Assembly (NCBI GenBank): GCA_900319195.1 | Contig: ONNL01000194.1 | Location: forward strand, 1 to 16,872 | Direction: 5' to 3' | DNA length: 16,872 nucleotides | Source of the DNA: an uncultured Ruminococcus sp. | GTDB taxonomy: Bacteria; Bacillota; Clostridia; Oscillospirales; Ruminococcaceae | Shown: piece after piece, positions 8,483-15,481 of the stretch | Layout: every line of letters begins with the position of its first letter | Position numbering within the stretch: position 1 is the stretch's first letter | Made by a program: the position numbers and the translations under genes | Notes under the pieces: model-generated | What the model saw: only the letters and a program-made list of their open reading frames with translations | Told to the model about the DNA's origin: nothing | Databases searched by the model: none

Positions 8483-10162
8483 TTATTCAGCAGCTTTCGT
8501 AGTTGACTCTTCAGTTGACGGTACAGCGCTGTTCCTGCCATTCATTGTAACGTCAATTTTGAAGGTTACCTGACTGAGCTCATCGCTATCTGAAGTAACA
8601 GTAACAACATTTCCGTTTTCATCAGTTACCTGCTCTTCATTCTTTTCAGGTTCGTTAACTTCATAGCCGACATATGAAGCGCTTGTGAACATAGGTCTGT
8701 CGTCTGTCTTTGACATCTTTATCTCGAGGATAGCGTCAATAAGCTGTGAAGGAAGCTCCTGTGTGAACTTGTCGTCCTTTTCAGTCTCATCGCAGGTGAA
8801 ATCAATGCTGAATGCGCCGTCGCTGTATCCTGAGAATACCACCTTAGCCGTTTTGATCTCACACTTATCCATCACATCAAGCATTGTGCTTTCAAGAGTC
8901 TCATACTGAGTTCCGTCGAAAACAGGCTTTGAATCAAAAGCGTCATGTGCATTTGAAACTATCGTGTAGTAGTTGTTTGTCTGATCCTTTACGACCAGCA
9001 GACGTTCCTGCTCACGAAGCTGCTTGTTTGTCTTAGGAGAATCGATGAACTCCTGTATCTTATTGATCTTATGCTCAAGAGCCTTTTCTCTGATGCTCTG
9101 AACGCCCCATACAGCGCCGACAATAAGTGCAGCAGCTACGATGCAGGCAAGCATTATGATATTTCCTGCATTGTCAGATCCGCCGCTCTTAACTGATCTC
9201 TTGAGAGTCGAGGCAAGGTCTGTTTCAAGGAGGTTGATCTTTTCAATATCCTTGTTACGCTTGAACATAGCACCGATAGCATTTGCATACAGTGAGAATT
9301 CAAGATTTTCGTGACCATGTATCTGCGGAGGAACATTGATGAGGCTTGTTTTAAGCTCAAGCTTTTCAAGCTCATCTGTAAGTCTTACATACTCATGAGT
9401 ATCGCCGTAGAAGATAACGTTCTCGATCTGCTCGCCTGTGTTGCGGCTTCTCTGGAACTGTAACATACGGAAGATATTCTCGTTTACAGCCTCGAAAACG
9501 TAGTCCTCTGAGTTACCGTAGTCCTCAGCAGAGATAGAAGCGAAACGTGAGAATGCGAGCTGTCCTCTCTCATAGAGGTTGAGTGAGATGAAGTTGTTAT
9601 CGATCTGCACTGCAAGGAGAGGCATCTTAGCTCTGATCTTTGTATCTGCAAGAAGTACCTTAGTGATACAGTTGCATCCGATCATAACCGACTTGAGTGA
9701 AACGCCGAGGAGCTTGAACACTTCCTTATAGCTGTTTACGATCTCATAGGGGCAAGCAGTAGCGAGTATCTTGTATGCAGCCTCGCCGCCGTCCTCTGTC
9801 GGTTCAGCGTCGCCTACTATAATGTATGAAACGCTGTATGAATCATCGAGGTTAAGCTCAGACTGCATCTGAAGCTTAACAGTTTTCTGAAGGTCCATGT
9901 TCTTGACCTTCGTAACGATCATTTCTCTGAATATTGTCAGGTTAGAGGAAATGCTGACGATCGCTTCCTTATCGGGCATCTTGTTCTTTTTAAGAACGCC
10001 GTTGATAAGTGTTGCAACATTAGGAACATCCTTAACGTGTCCGTTAACGATGAGTCCTTCCTCAATTCCGAGAGTAGCAGCCGAGCTGATCCTTATTTTA
10101 CCGTTGCTCTCTGTTCCTTTAACAACTCGTATGTCTCTGTCAGTAATATCAAATGAAAGCAT
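8483..10162 (-). CDS. pilM: PilM-PilN fusion protein
   Basis: The 559 residues read as two normally separate proteins. Residues 1-300 are an actin-like PilM domain: LSFDITDRDIRVVKG at the start, and the family's closing motif ANAIGAM at about 293-299. Residues 309-312 then spell INLL, the N-terminal motif by which PilN normally binds PilM. A membrane helix follows (about 335-354), then a coiled coil (355-400) and an exterior PilN-like domain, ending in a low-complexity Thr/Glu tail. The fused protein would be the ring element that couples PilB/PilC in the cytoplasm to PilO outside. The reading frame is continuous and no frameshift is suggested. The ATG has AAAGGTGG upstream and lies 21 bases after pilC. 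Confidence 0.88.
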   Translation of the reverse strand: MLSFDITDRDIRVVKGTESNGKIRISSAATLGIEEGLIVNGHVKDVPNVATLINGVLKKNKMPDKEAIVSISSNLTIFREMIVTKVKNMDLQKTVKLQMQSELNLDDSYSVSYIIVGDAEPTEDGGEAAYKILATACPYEIVNSYKEVFKLLGVSLKSVMIGCNCITKVLLADTKIRAKMPLLAVQIDNNFISLNLYERGQLAFSRFASISAEDYGNSEDYVFEAVNENIFRMLQFQRSRNTGEQIENVIFYGDTHEYVRLTDELEKLELKTSLINVPPQIHGHENLEFSLYANAIGAMFKRNKDIEKINLLETDLASTLKRSVKSGGSDNAGNIIMLACIVAAALIVGAVWGVQSIREKALEHKINKIQEFIDSPKTNKQLREQERLLVVKDQTNNYYTIVSNAHDAFDSKPVFDGTQYETLESTMLDVMDKCEIKTAKVVFSGYSDGAFSIDFTCDETEKDDKFTQELPSQLIDAILEIKMSKTDDRPMFTSASYVGYEVNEPEKNEEQVTDENGNVVTVTSDSDELSQVTFKIDVTMNGRNSAVPSTEESTTKAAE

Positions 10163-10183
10163 TTATCTTTTCCACCTTTCGTT

Positions 10184-11383
10184 TTATTCGTCTTCGATGC
10201 CTTCCATCGAACCATAGAGAGCGGGATAAACACCGCCGACAACCATACCGATGATAAGACCCATGAAGATAAGGAGCATAGGCTCAACCATACCAACAAG
10301 TCGCTGTACTGCCGAGCTTGATTCTTCCTCGTAATACTCTGCTGTTTTCTGAAGAATGGTATCAAGTGCACCTGATTCTTCTCCGACGTAGATTACAGAG
10401 CAGAACATTGATTCAAACAGCTCAGTTCTTGTGATAGCTCCCGAAAGAGTTTCACCCTGTTTTACCTCGTCAACAACATCTTCAAATTTTTTAGATATGT
10501 AAGCGTTATCAAGAACGTCTGAAGCCTTTTCAAGACATTCGACCATCGGGATACCGCTTGAATAAAGCGAAGAAAGTGTACTTGCAAAACGTCCTGTGTA
10601 GATCTTTGTAACAAGAGGACCAAATCCGGGTCCCTTGACCTTCAGCCTATCGAATTTATACCTTATGTCAGGTACCTTGAGTGCATATCTGATTCCAAAG
10701 ACAAGTGCTGCAACAATAATAATGAGCAGATACCATTTTGTCTTGAGGAAGTCACTTATCGCCGCAAGTATCTTTGTGAGGAGCGGCATCTTTGAAGGAT
10801 CTTCATACATAGCTATGAACGTAGGCATGATAAAGATGAAGAGGAACATAACGATAACAACGCAGAGTACCGCAAGTATGATAGGATATGTAAGAGCACC
10901 CTTGATGATGTTCTTGATCTTGTTCTGACTTGCGTAGTATTCAGACATCTTCTGCATGATAACGTCAAGCGAACCGCTCGACTCACCTGCTGAGATCATT
11001 GCAATGAGGAAATTCGGGAATGCGCTGTCGTACTTTTTCAGTGATTCCGAGAAGGATTCACCCTTTTGTACGTTTTCGTAAATGTCTACCCAAATCGCCT
11101 TCGCCTTTTCGTTTTCCTGCTCGTCTTTCATAATGTCGATAGACTTTACGAGTGTAAGACCCGAGGTAAGCATCGCGCTGAGCTGTCTGCAAATAAATGC
11201 GAGCTCAGTAATTTTAAACTTATAAGCTGTTTGTGTGTTGTCCGTCGAACTTTCCTTGTAATCCTGACAGTAAAGACCCTTTTCCTGAATTATTTTAAGG
11301 AATGCCTTTTCGTCCTCGGCATTGATAGTGCCCTTTACCTGCTTGCCCTTAGCGTCCTGGGCTACATAGGAAAACTTCTTCAT
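10184..11383 (-). CDS. pilC: Type IV pilus inner-membrane platform protein PilC
   Basis: This 399-residue GspF/PilC-family membrane protein is the platform on which PilB and PilT act. The N-terminus (FSYVAQDAKGKQVKGTINA) is the family's cytoplasmic lead-in. Two T2SSF repeats are clear: residues about 55-180 with FICRQLSAMLTSGLTLVKSI and ISAGESSGSL, and about 260-385 with FASTLSSLYSSGIPMVECL and YVGEESGALD. Membrane helices lie near 160-190, 210-230 and 365-390. The length is normal. It is the first gene of the minus-strand pilus operon, about 9 kb from pilB and pilT, whereas many genomes keep pilB, pilT and pilC together. GGAGGTGG precedes the ATG. Confidence 0.96.
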   Translation of the reverse strand: MKKFSYVAQDAKGKQVKGTINAEDEKAFLKIIQEKGLYCQDYKESSTDNTQTAYKFKITELAFICRQLSAMLTSGLTLVKSIDIMKDEQENEKAKAIWVDIYENVQKGESFSESLKKYDSAFPNFLIAMISAGESSGSLDVIMQKMSEYYASQNKIKNIIKGALTYPIILAVLCVVIVMFLFIFIMPTFIAMYEDPSKMPLLTKILAAISDFLKTKWYLLIIIVAALVFGIRYALKVPDIRYKFDRLKVKGPGFGPLVTKIYTGRFASTLSSLYSSGIPMVECLEKASDVLDNAYISKKFEDVVDEVKQGETLSGAITRTELFESMFCSVIYVGEESGALDTILQKTAEYYEEESSSAVQRLVGMVEPMLLIFMGLIIGMVVGGVYPALYGSMEGIEDE

Positions 11384-11441
11384 AAGACCACCTCCGTAGA
11401 TTAATGAATGTGCAGAATCCCTCTTAACTGCCTTAATAATT

Positions 11442-11470
11442 ATTATAGCATTTTACAGACGATATTTCAA
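11442..11470 (-). promoter_or_regulatory. Proximal promoter (P1) of the pilC operon
   Basis: On the minus strand TTGAAA (11470-11465), a 17-base spacer, and TATAAT (11447-11442) preceded by TGC give a near-consensus extended -10 sigma-A promoter. The start point would be near 11435, giving a leader of about 50 bases. Its elements match those of the pilD promoter (TTGAAA and TGnTATAAT). Confidence 0.85.
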
Positions 11471-11640
11471 TCGCTTTTTTCACATAAATAATCAAGCGTT
11501 TTTTATTAATATTTGCCAATAAATATACTGCTTGTAATAACTAATGACACAAAGTTGTGGATATTCTACAAAAGAGAAAATTGCCATACTCAATCCGTAT
11601 AAAATTAAATATTTATGCAGATTGTTAAACCTATACAAAT

Positions 11641-11669
11641 ATTATATCACAAGACTTTCAGAAATGCAA
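11641..11669 (-). promoter_or_regulatory. Distal promoter (P2) candidate, pilC operon
   Basis: On the minus strand TTGCAT (11669-11664), a 17-base spacer, and TATAAT (11646-11641) preceded by TGA form a second extended -10 promoter pointing at pilC. A transcript from here would carry a leader of about 250 bases with no convincing reading frame. Confidence 0.6.
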
Positions 11670-11707
11670 CACAAAAATGGAGATTTCAGTATTTTTTTTA
11701 GAGAATT

Positions 11708-11731
11708 GTTAACTATGGCAAATAGGTTAAC
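11708..11731. repeat. Imperfect inverted repeat GTTAAC
   Basis: GTTAACTAT and ATAGGTTAAC face each other across GGCAA, with one bulged base. There is no T-run beside it on either strand, so it is not a terminator. It lies about 40 bases upstream of P2 and could be a regulator site. Confidence 0.4.
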
Positions 11732-11845
11732 TTGAATTTATACAATTTGACACAGTAAAGCGTTCATGTGACCGCATTACAGCAAGGAAAAGTTAAATCA
11801 TCAAATCATAAGTATACATTTATATATATAATATATATGGACTAT

Positions 11846-11903
11846 AAAAACAGACCGCCGCAGTACAAGTGCACCAAAAAGTGCTATTGCACCACAGCGG
11901 CAG
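11846..11903 (-). terminator. Terminator of asnB
   Basis: On the minus strand CTGCCGC pairs with GCGGCGG (7 bp, one G-T pair), enclosing a second stem GTGCA / TGCAC. The structure is followed within five bases by five T residues. It starts 6 bases after the asnB stop codon. Confidence 0.65.
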
Positions 11904-11909
11904 TTCCGT

Positions 11910-13739
11910 TCAGACGAGCTTTATCGAGAATTCCTTCAGCCAGTGGTCAAGCTGTATGAAAAAGGCTATCGTTTGCGGCAGATTCATAAGCTGACCGTAC
12001 CACTGTACATGGTCGGCATGGGTCAGGAGCCGCTCAAGCTCCTCACGCTTTACGAGCTGTGTCAGCACCTCCCCGTCCTCATCGAGTATCCGCCTCAGCT
12101 TCGCCGTTACAGCCTCAAGGAATGCAGGGTTGTGCGTTTTCGGATACGGGCTCTTCTTGCGCCACAAAACCTCGTCGGGAAGCCATTCCTTCATCGCCTC
12201 ACGAAGCAGTCCCTTCTCGCGTCCCTGCCAGTCCTTATACTCCCACTTCACGTTGTACAGGTACTCCGCAATGCGATAATCGCAGAACGGCACACGCACC
12301 TCAAGTCCGCTGTACATACTCATTCTGTCCTTGCGGTCAAGAAGCGTCTGCATGAACCAATCAAAATTGAGTTGAGTCATCTCACGCATACGATAGTCAA
12401 CATCACTGTCAGTCGCCAGTTTTTCGGCATAGTCCGCAGTTTTTCGGTAGGCGCTGTAAACATACTCCTCGGCATCTATCCTCCCCGCGTAATCATCACA
12501 CAGGAACCTCTTTCGGTATGCCGTGCTCTGTGCCCACGGGAAGCCGTCTGTCATGCGAATGTCCTTGTCTCTGTACCACGGATAGCCGCCGAAGATCTCG
12601 TCCGCACACTCGCCCGACAGCGCCACTGTGCCGAACTTTTTTATCTCCCGACAGAACAGCAGCAGCGACGAATCCACATCTGCCATTCCCGGAAGTCCCC
12701 TCGCATCCACAGCCTCGTCAAGCGCGTCAACGAGCTCGGGCGTGTCGATTATGACCCAATGGTGCTCCGTCCCGAGATATTCCGCCATTTTCCTGATGTA
12801 TTCGGGGTCGCTGTTCGGCTGAAAACGGCTCTTCCGGAAGTATTTCTCGTTGTCGCGGTAATCGACAGAAAACGTATCGAGCACCTTCCCCTGCCTTTTC
12901 AGCTCGGACGCCGCCACCGACGAGATTAGGCTCGAATCCAGTCCTCCCGAGAGGAAGGTACACACAGGCACGTCCGAGACGAGCTGTCGGCGGATAGAAT
13001 CGAGCAGCAGCCCGCGGACGTGAGCGGCAGTCTCCTCAAATGTCTCATTCAGCTCATAGGCACGCAGCCGCCAGTAAGTACGCAGCTTCAGCCCCCCAGC
13101 CGTAAAATAGCCGCACTCCCCTGCCTTCAGTTCCTCAACTCCGCGGATAACTCCGCAGCCTGCCGTCCTACCCGGAGCCATGAGCAAGAGCTCCGCAGCA
13201 CCGTTTTCGTCTATTTCATGCGGCACATCGGGGTGCTCGAGCAATGCCTGTATCTCGGAGGCAAATATCATCTTGTCACGTCCCCGAAAGAAAAACAGAG
13301 GCTTCACTCCTATCCTGTCACGCGCAAGGAATACGCGGTGCTCCGACTCGTCGTAAACGGCAAATGCGAAGATACCGTTGAAGCGCTCAACGCATTTATC
13401 TCCCCATTTTACGTAGCTTTTCAGCACGACCTCCGTATCCGAATGCGTGGCAAATTCAAAATCCGCCGCAAGCTCTCCGCGTAACTCGTCCGTGTTGTAG
13501 AGCTCGCCGTTATAGACTATCGTAAACTTTCCGCGCCTGTCCTCAAAGGTCATCGGCTGACGTCCGCCCTCAATGTCGATGACCGCAAGCCGCGCGTGTA
13601 TCAGCGCCGCCTCGGGAGTTATATACATTCCGCGCTGGTCGGGACCGCGTCTCAGCAGCCTGCTCTGCATTCTTTCATATACCCCGACCCCGTTGCGCAT
13701 ATCCTCAATAAAGCTTATCGCTCCTGCAATTCCGCACAT
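11910..13739 (-). CDS. asnB: Asparagine synthetase (glutamine-hydrolysing)
   Basis: This 609-residue cytoplasmic enzyme converts aspartate, ATP and glutamine into asparagine. I start it at the ATG that gives MCGIAG, because Cys2 must be the exposed N-terminal nucleophile of the glutaminase domain; GGAG sits 8 bases upstream. An in-frame ATG 33 bases earlier (13772) would bury it. The glutaminase half (about 2-210) has RRGPDQRG, NGELYN (77-82), HSDTEV and LARDRIGVKPLFF. The synthetase half has the PP-loop SGGLDSS (264-270) for ATP, SGECADEIFGGYPWY, and VRVPFCDYRIAEYL. All key residues are present. The gene is monocistronic, divergent from the CAP gene, and visibly more GC-rich than the pilus genes (35 of 60 bases G+C at 12601-12660). 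Confidence 0.95.
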   Translation of the reverse strand: MCGIAGAISFIEDMRNGVGVYERMQSRLLRRGPDQRGMYITPEAALIHARLAVIDIEGGRQPMTFEDRRGKFTIVYNGELYNTDELRGELAADFEFATHSDTEVVLKSYVKWGDKCVERFNGIFAFAVYDESEHRVFLARDRIGVKPLFFFRGRDKMIFASEIQALLEHPDVPHEIDENGAAELLLMAPGRTAGCGVIRGVEELKAGECGYFTAGGLKLRTYWRLRAYELNETFEETAAHVRGLLLDSIRRQLVSDVPVCTFLSGGLDSSLISSVAASELKRQGKVLDTFSVDYRDNEKYFRKSRFQPNSDPEYIRKMAEYLGTEHHWVIIDTPELVDALDEAVDARGLPGMADVDSSLLLFCREIKKFGTVALSGECADEIFGGYPWYRDKDIRMTDGFPWAQSTAYRKRFLCDDYAGRIDAEEYVYSAYRKTADYAEKLATDSDVDYRMREMTQLNFDWFMQTLLDRKDRMSMYSGLEVRVPFCDYRIAEYLYNVKWEYKDWQGREKGLLREAMKEWLPDEVLWRKKSPYPKTHNPAFLEAVTAKLRRILDEDGEVLTQLVKREELERLLTHADHVQWYGQLMNLPQTIAFFIQLDHWLKEFSIKLV

Positions 13740-13763
13740 ACTCAGCTCCACCGCTTTTTCGGC

Positions 13764-13779
13764 ATACGGCACGCCGTAT
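13764..13779. repeat. 16-base perfect palindrome in the asnB leader
   Basis: ATACGGC and GCCGTAT face each other across two bases. It lies between the candidate asnB -10 and its ribosome binding site, so it could be an operator or an RNA hairpin. Confidence 0.6.
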
Positions 13780-13803
13780 TGGGCACATCAAGCACTCTTT
13801 TCC

Positions 13804-13809
13804 ATTATA
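13804..13809 (-). promoter_or_regulatory. Candidate -10 of asnB
   Basis: The minus strand reads TATAAT 65 bases upstream of the asnB ATG. The -35 is poor (TTGTAT at a 19-base spacer, or TATCAA at 16), which suggests help from an activator or low basal strength. Confidence 0.45.
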
Positions 13810-13820
13810 TGCCGTTTGTC

Positions 13821-13861
13821 TGATATTGATACAATTACGGGAATTTTTTAGTGATATTGAT
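13821..13861. repeat. Direct repeat TGATATTGAT, two copies
   Basis: Identical 10-base copies lie at 13821-13830 and 13852-13861, 31 bases apart start to start (about three helical turns). One covers the asnB -35 region; the other ends two bases before the -35 of the CAP gene. Confidence 0.6.
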
Positions 13862-13863
13862 TA

Positions 13864-13892
13864 TTGACATATTACATAAAAAAAGCTATAAT
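13864..13892 (+). promoter_or_regulatory. Consensus sigma-A promoter of the CAP-protein gene
   Basis: TTGACA at 13864-13869, a 17-base spacer, and TATAAT at 13887-13892 are a perfect consensus. Transcription would start near 13899, giving a leader of about 44 bases that ends with GGAG (13930-13933) before the ATG at 13943. Confidence 0.92.
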
Positions 13893-13942
13893 TATATTAA
13901 GCATATGAGCATATTAACAAATTGTGAACGGAGATGAGTTGA

Positions 13943-14734
13943 ATGAAACTGAGATTTGCAGCCGCTTTGGTATCGGGTATCATTGCGGTATCTGCTGTTA
14001 CGGGAGCCGCTCCCGTGCGTTTTTCAATAACTGATTCATCTGCGGCTGACTATGCCGACGAGGGTACAAGAAGCTATGCATATACCGTCATTTCGCTAAT
14101 CAACGACCAGCGCTCCGCAAACGGACTTGCTCCCCTGAAAATATCATCTCAGATAAACAGCGCCGCTGTCACCCGTGCTTATGAGCTCCCGACCGAGTTT
14201 TCGCATTACAGACCCGACGGCTCACTCTGCTTCTCAGCCGTGACCGAAATGGGTATCTCATACTACAACATCGGTGAGAATATCGCCTGCGGTCAGTCCT
14301 CTCCGCAAGAGGCAGTGAACTGCTGGATGAATTCCGACGCTCACCGCGCAAATATACTCAATCCCGATTTTGAATTTACAGGCGTAGGTGTCGTAAATTC
14401 AGGCGGTACGTACTACTGGACGCAGATGTTCATCACCTCCGACGACCTTGTCGAAGAGGGTGCGGAGCCTGCTCCCGAGCCCGAGCCCGTGGCTCCCGAG
14501 CCGCCTCCCGAAACAGAGCCTCCCGTAGTTGAAACAGCTCCTCCGACCGAACCTCCGACCACTGCACCGCCGACTACTACATCTGCTCCCGCGGTGACTA
14601 CAACAACTGCTCCGCCGAAGCCGAAGGTGACATATCATTCGGACTATGTTCGCCGCGCACGCACCTATATGACCAACTATTTCAGGATAAATTTCGGCTG
14701 GGATATGTCGGATTTCTATGATGTAAACGGCTGA
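13943..14734 (+). CDS. Secreted CAP/SCP-domain protein with Pro/Thr-rich linker
   Basis: The 263-residue protein starts with a signal peptide (KLR, then a hydrophobic core; cleavage probably near residue 22-24). A CAP (SCP/PR-1, PF00188-type) domain spans about 45-165. Its signature residues are visible: H88 in FSHYRPDG, E112 in GENIA, H134 in SDAHRANILNPDF, and the closing YYWTQMF (157-163). Then comes a linker of Pro, Glu and Thr (about 172-228), and a 35-residue basic/aromatic C-terminal segment that I do not recognise (RRARTYMTNYFRINFGWDM). Bacterial YkwD-like CAP proteins are secreted or envelope-bound; their biochemical role is mostly unknown. There is no LPXTG or membrane anchor, so it should be released unless the C-terminal segment binds the wall. 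It is a single-gene transcript behind a consensus promoter. Confidence 0.92.
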   Translation: MKLRFAAALVSGIIAVSAVTGAAPVRFSITDSSAADYADEGTRSYAYTVISLINDQRSANGLAPLKISSQINSAAVTRAYELPTEFSHYRPDGSLCFSAVTEMGISYYNIGENIACGQSSPQEAVNCWMNSDAHRANILNPDFEFTGVGVVNSGGTYYWTQMFITSDDLVEEGAEPAPEPEPVAPEPPPETEPPVVETAPPTEPPTTAPPTTTSAPAVTTTTAPPKPKVTYHSDYVRRARTYMTNYFRINFGWDMSDFYDVNG

Positions 14735-14764
14735 TCCGGTCCACATAATTCCTATAAGCAAAAC

Positions 14765-14797
14765 AGAGGGAAGTCCTTATATAAAGGGCTTCCCTCT
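14765..14797. terminator. Bidirectional stem-loop terminator
   Basis: A 14-bp stem (AGAGGGAAGTCCTT / AAGGGCTTCCCTCT, one G-T pair) has a 5-base loop. It lies between the convergent CAP gene and the minus-strand membrane-protein gene. The T-tracts are short on both sides (TTT then AATTT; GTTTTGC), but the stem is very strong. Confidence 0.8.
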
Positions 14798-14846
14798 TTG
14801 AATTTACATATTTTTCCGAAAGGCACAGCTCCAGAAGCGGTATCTC

Positions 14847-15470
14847 TTATTCAAAGAAATCCTTCTGACTGTAATCGCTGACACGCGCCTTGTCGCCGTA
14901 GCAGTCTATTTCTATTTCCTCACGCTTCATCAGATACCTGATAGCGACAAACAGAGCAGTAAACGAAACAGCATTCACAAGGATACTGAAATAGAGCCTT
15001 ATCCCCATGAGATTGCCGAACATTCCGCCGAGTATCAAGCCGACGCAGACTATAACGACTACCTCAAAGTTCGTTTTATACGGGTCAAGACTCAAAAATG
15101 CAAAGCATATCACCGCAGATACTATGGAATGAACTATCGCAAGCGGAAGCGAATACGGGTCGTAAAAGCTGAGTACATCAAACGAATTGAGCTCGCAGTA
15201 CATGAAAAACGCTTCCATGCAGATATATAAAGCAAATCCTATTTTCAGCAGTCTCCTCATGCGGACAGTTCTGACAATGAGGACTTCCGAGACAACAAGT
15301 GCCCCAAATCCCGAAAATTCAAGGGTATACGCCAATATCTCAAGTGCCTTTACTGCCGCACTATCGGGGTCATATACGAGGTAGTAGATATAGCAAACAA
15401 ATCCAAACCCGACAAACAAGGCATTCCCGATAAGTCCGAGAAGCAGTCCTAAGTTCAGCTGTTTATGCAT
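14847..15470 (-). CDS. Six-helix membrane protein of unknown function
   Basis: I do not recognise this 207-residue protein. It has about six hydrophobic segments (near 7-30, 41-67, 74-93, 108-128, 135-155 and 160-180). A basic cluster VRTVRMRRLLK (66-76) lies between helices two and three, and the charged C-terminal tail (about 181-207) ends in KDFFE. By the positive-inside rule the basic loop is cytoplasmic. No catalytic motif, transport signature or known domain stands out. The ATG has AAAGGAG seven bases upstream, overlapping the purD stop. The gene follows purD by 11 bases, so the two are co-transcribed, but nothing in the sequence links it to purine synthesis. It ends before the bidirectional stem-loop. 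Confidence 0.75.
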   Translation of the reverse strand: MHKQLNLGLLLGLIGNALFVGFGFVCYIYYLVYDPDSAAVKALEILAYTLEFSGFGALVVSEVLIVRTVRMRRLLKIGFALYICMEAFFMYCELNSFDVLSFYDPYSLPLAIVHSIVSAVICFAFLSLDPYKTNFEVVVIVCVGLILGGMFGNLMGIRLYFSILVNAVSFTALFVAIRYLMKREEIEIDCYGDKARVSDYSQKDFFE

Positions 15471-15481
15471 AAGCCGCTCCT

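Larger units (their letters stand above)
11471..11845. other. AT-rich intergenic region between asnB and pilC
   Basis: No gene is supported here. The stretch is strongly AT-rich (17 G+C in the 60 bases at 11701-11760). It holds the P2 promoter, the inverted repeat at 11708-11731, and runs of TA dinucleotides near 11818-11838. A 5-bp stem (CGCTT / AAGCG) followed by six T residues on the plus strand lies at 11472-11504; it is too weak to call as a terminator. Confidence 0.6.

Noticed and set aside
11384..11470. A cyclic di-GMP riboswitch ahead of the pilus operon, as in some clostridial pilus loci
   Set aside because: The P1 leader is only about 50 bases and I see no riboswitch core in it or in the P2 leader.
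11472..11504. Plus-strand hairpin CGCTT/AAGCG followed by six T residues
   Set aside because: A 5-bp stem with a 20-odd-base loop and no upstream plus-strand gene to terminate.
11493..11588. A 31-codon minus-strand open frame (MAIFSFVEYPQ...) in the P2 leader
   Set aside because: The upstream GGATTGAG is a poor binding site and the product has no features; possible but unsupported.
11544..11735. A 63-codon plus-strand open frame in the asnB-pilC gap
   Set aside because: It has no ribosome binding site or recognisable protein features, in very AT-rich DNA where short open frames arise easily.
11943..12929. A 328-codon plus-strand open frame opposite asnB
   Set aside because: It is fully antisense to a well-supported asnB, its composition is low-quality (many His, Arg and Leu), and it has no ribosome binding site.
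13020..13484. A 154-codon plus-strand open frame opposite the asnB glutaminase region
   Set aside because: It mirrors conserved asnB codons and has no start signals or domain features.
13740..13772. Upstream ATG for asnB (adds 11 residues)
   Set aside because: It would place residues before the catalytic Cys2; the MCGIAG start has its own GGAG.
13740..13803. A T-box leader for asnB
   Set aside because: The leader is far too short and there is no T-box motif or terminator.
13934..13942. A mini-ORF (ATG AGT TGA) directly abutting the CAP gene start
   Set aside because: Two codons between the binding site and the real ATG most likely reflect chance; no evidence of leader-peptide control.
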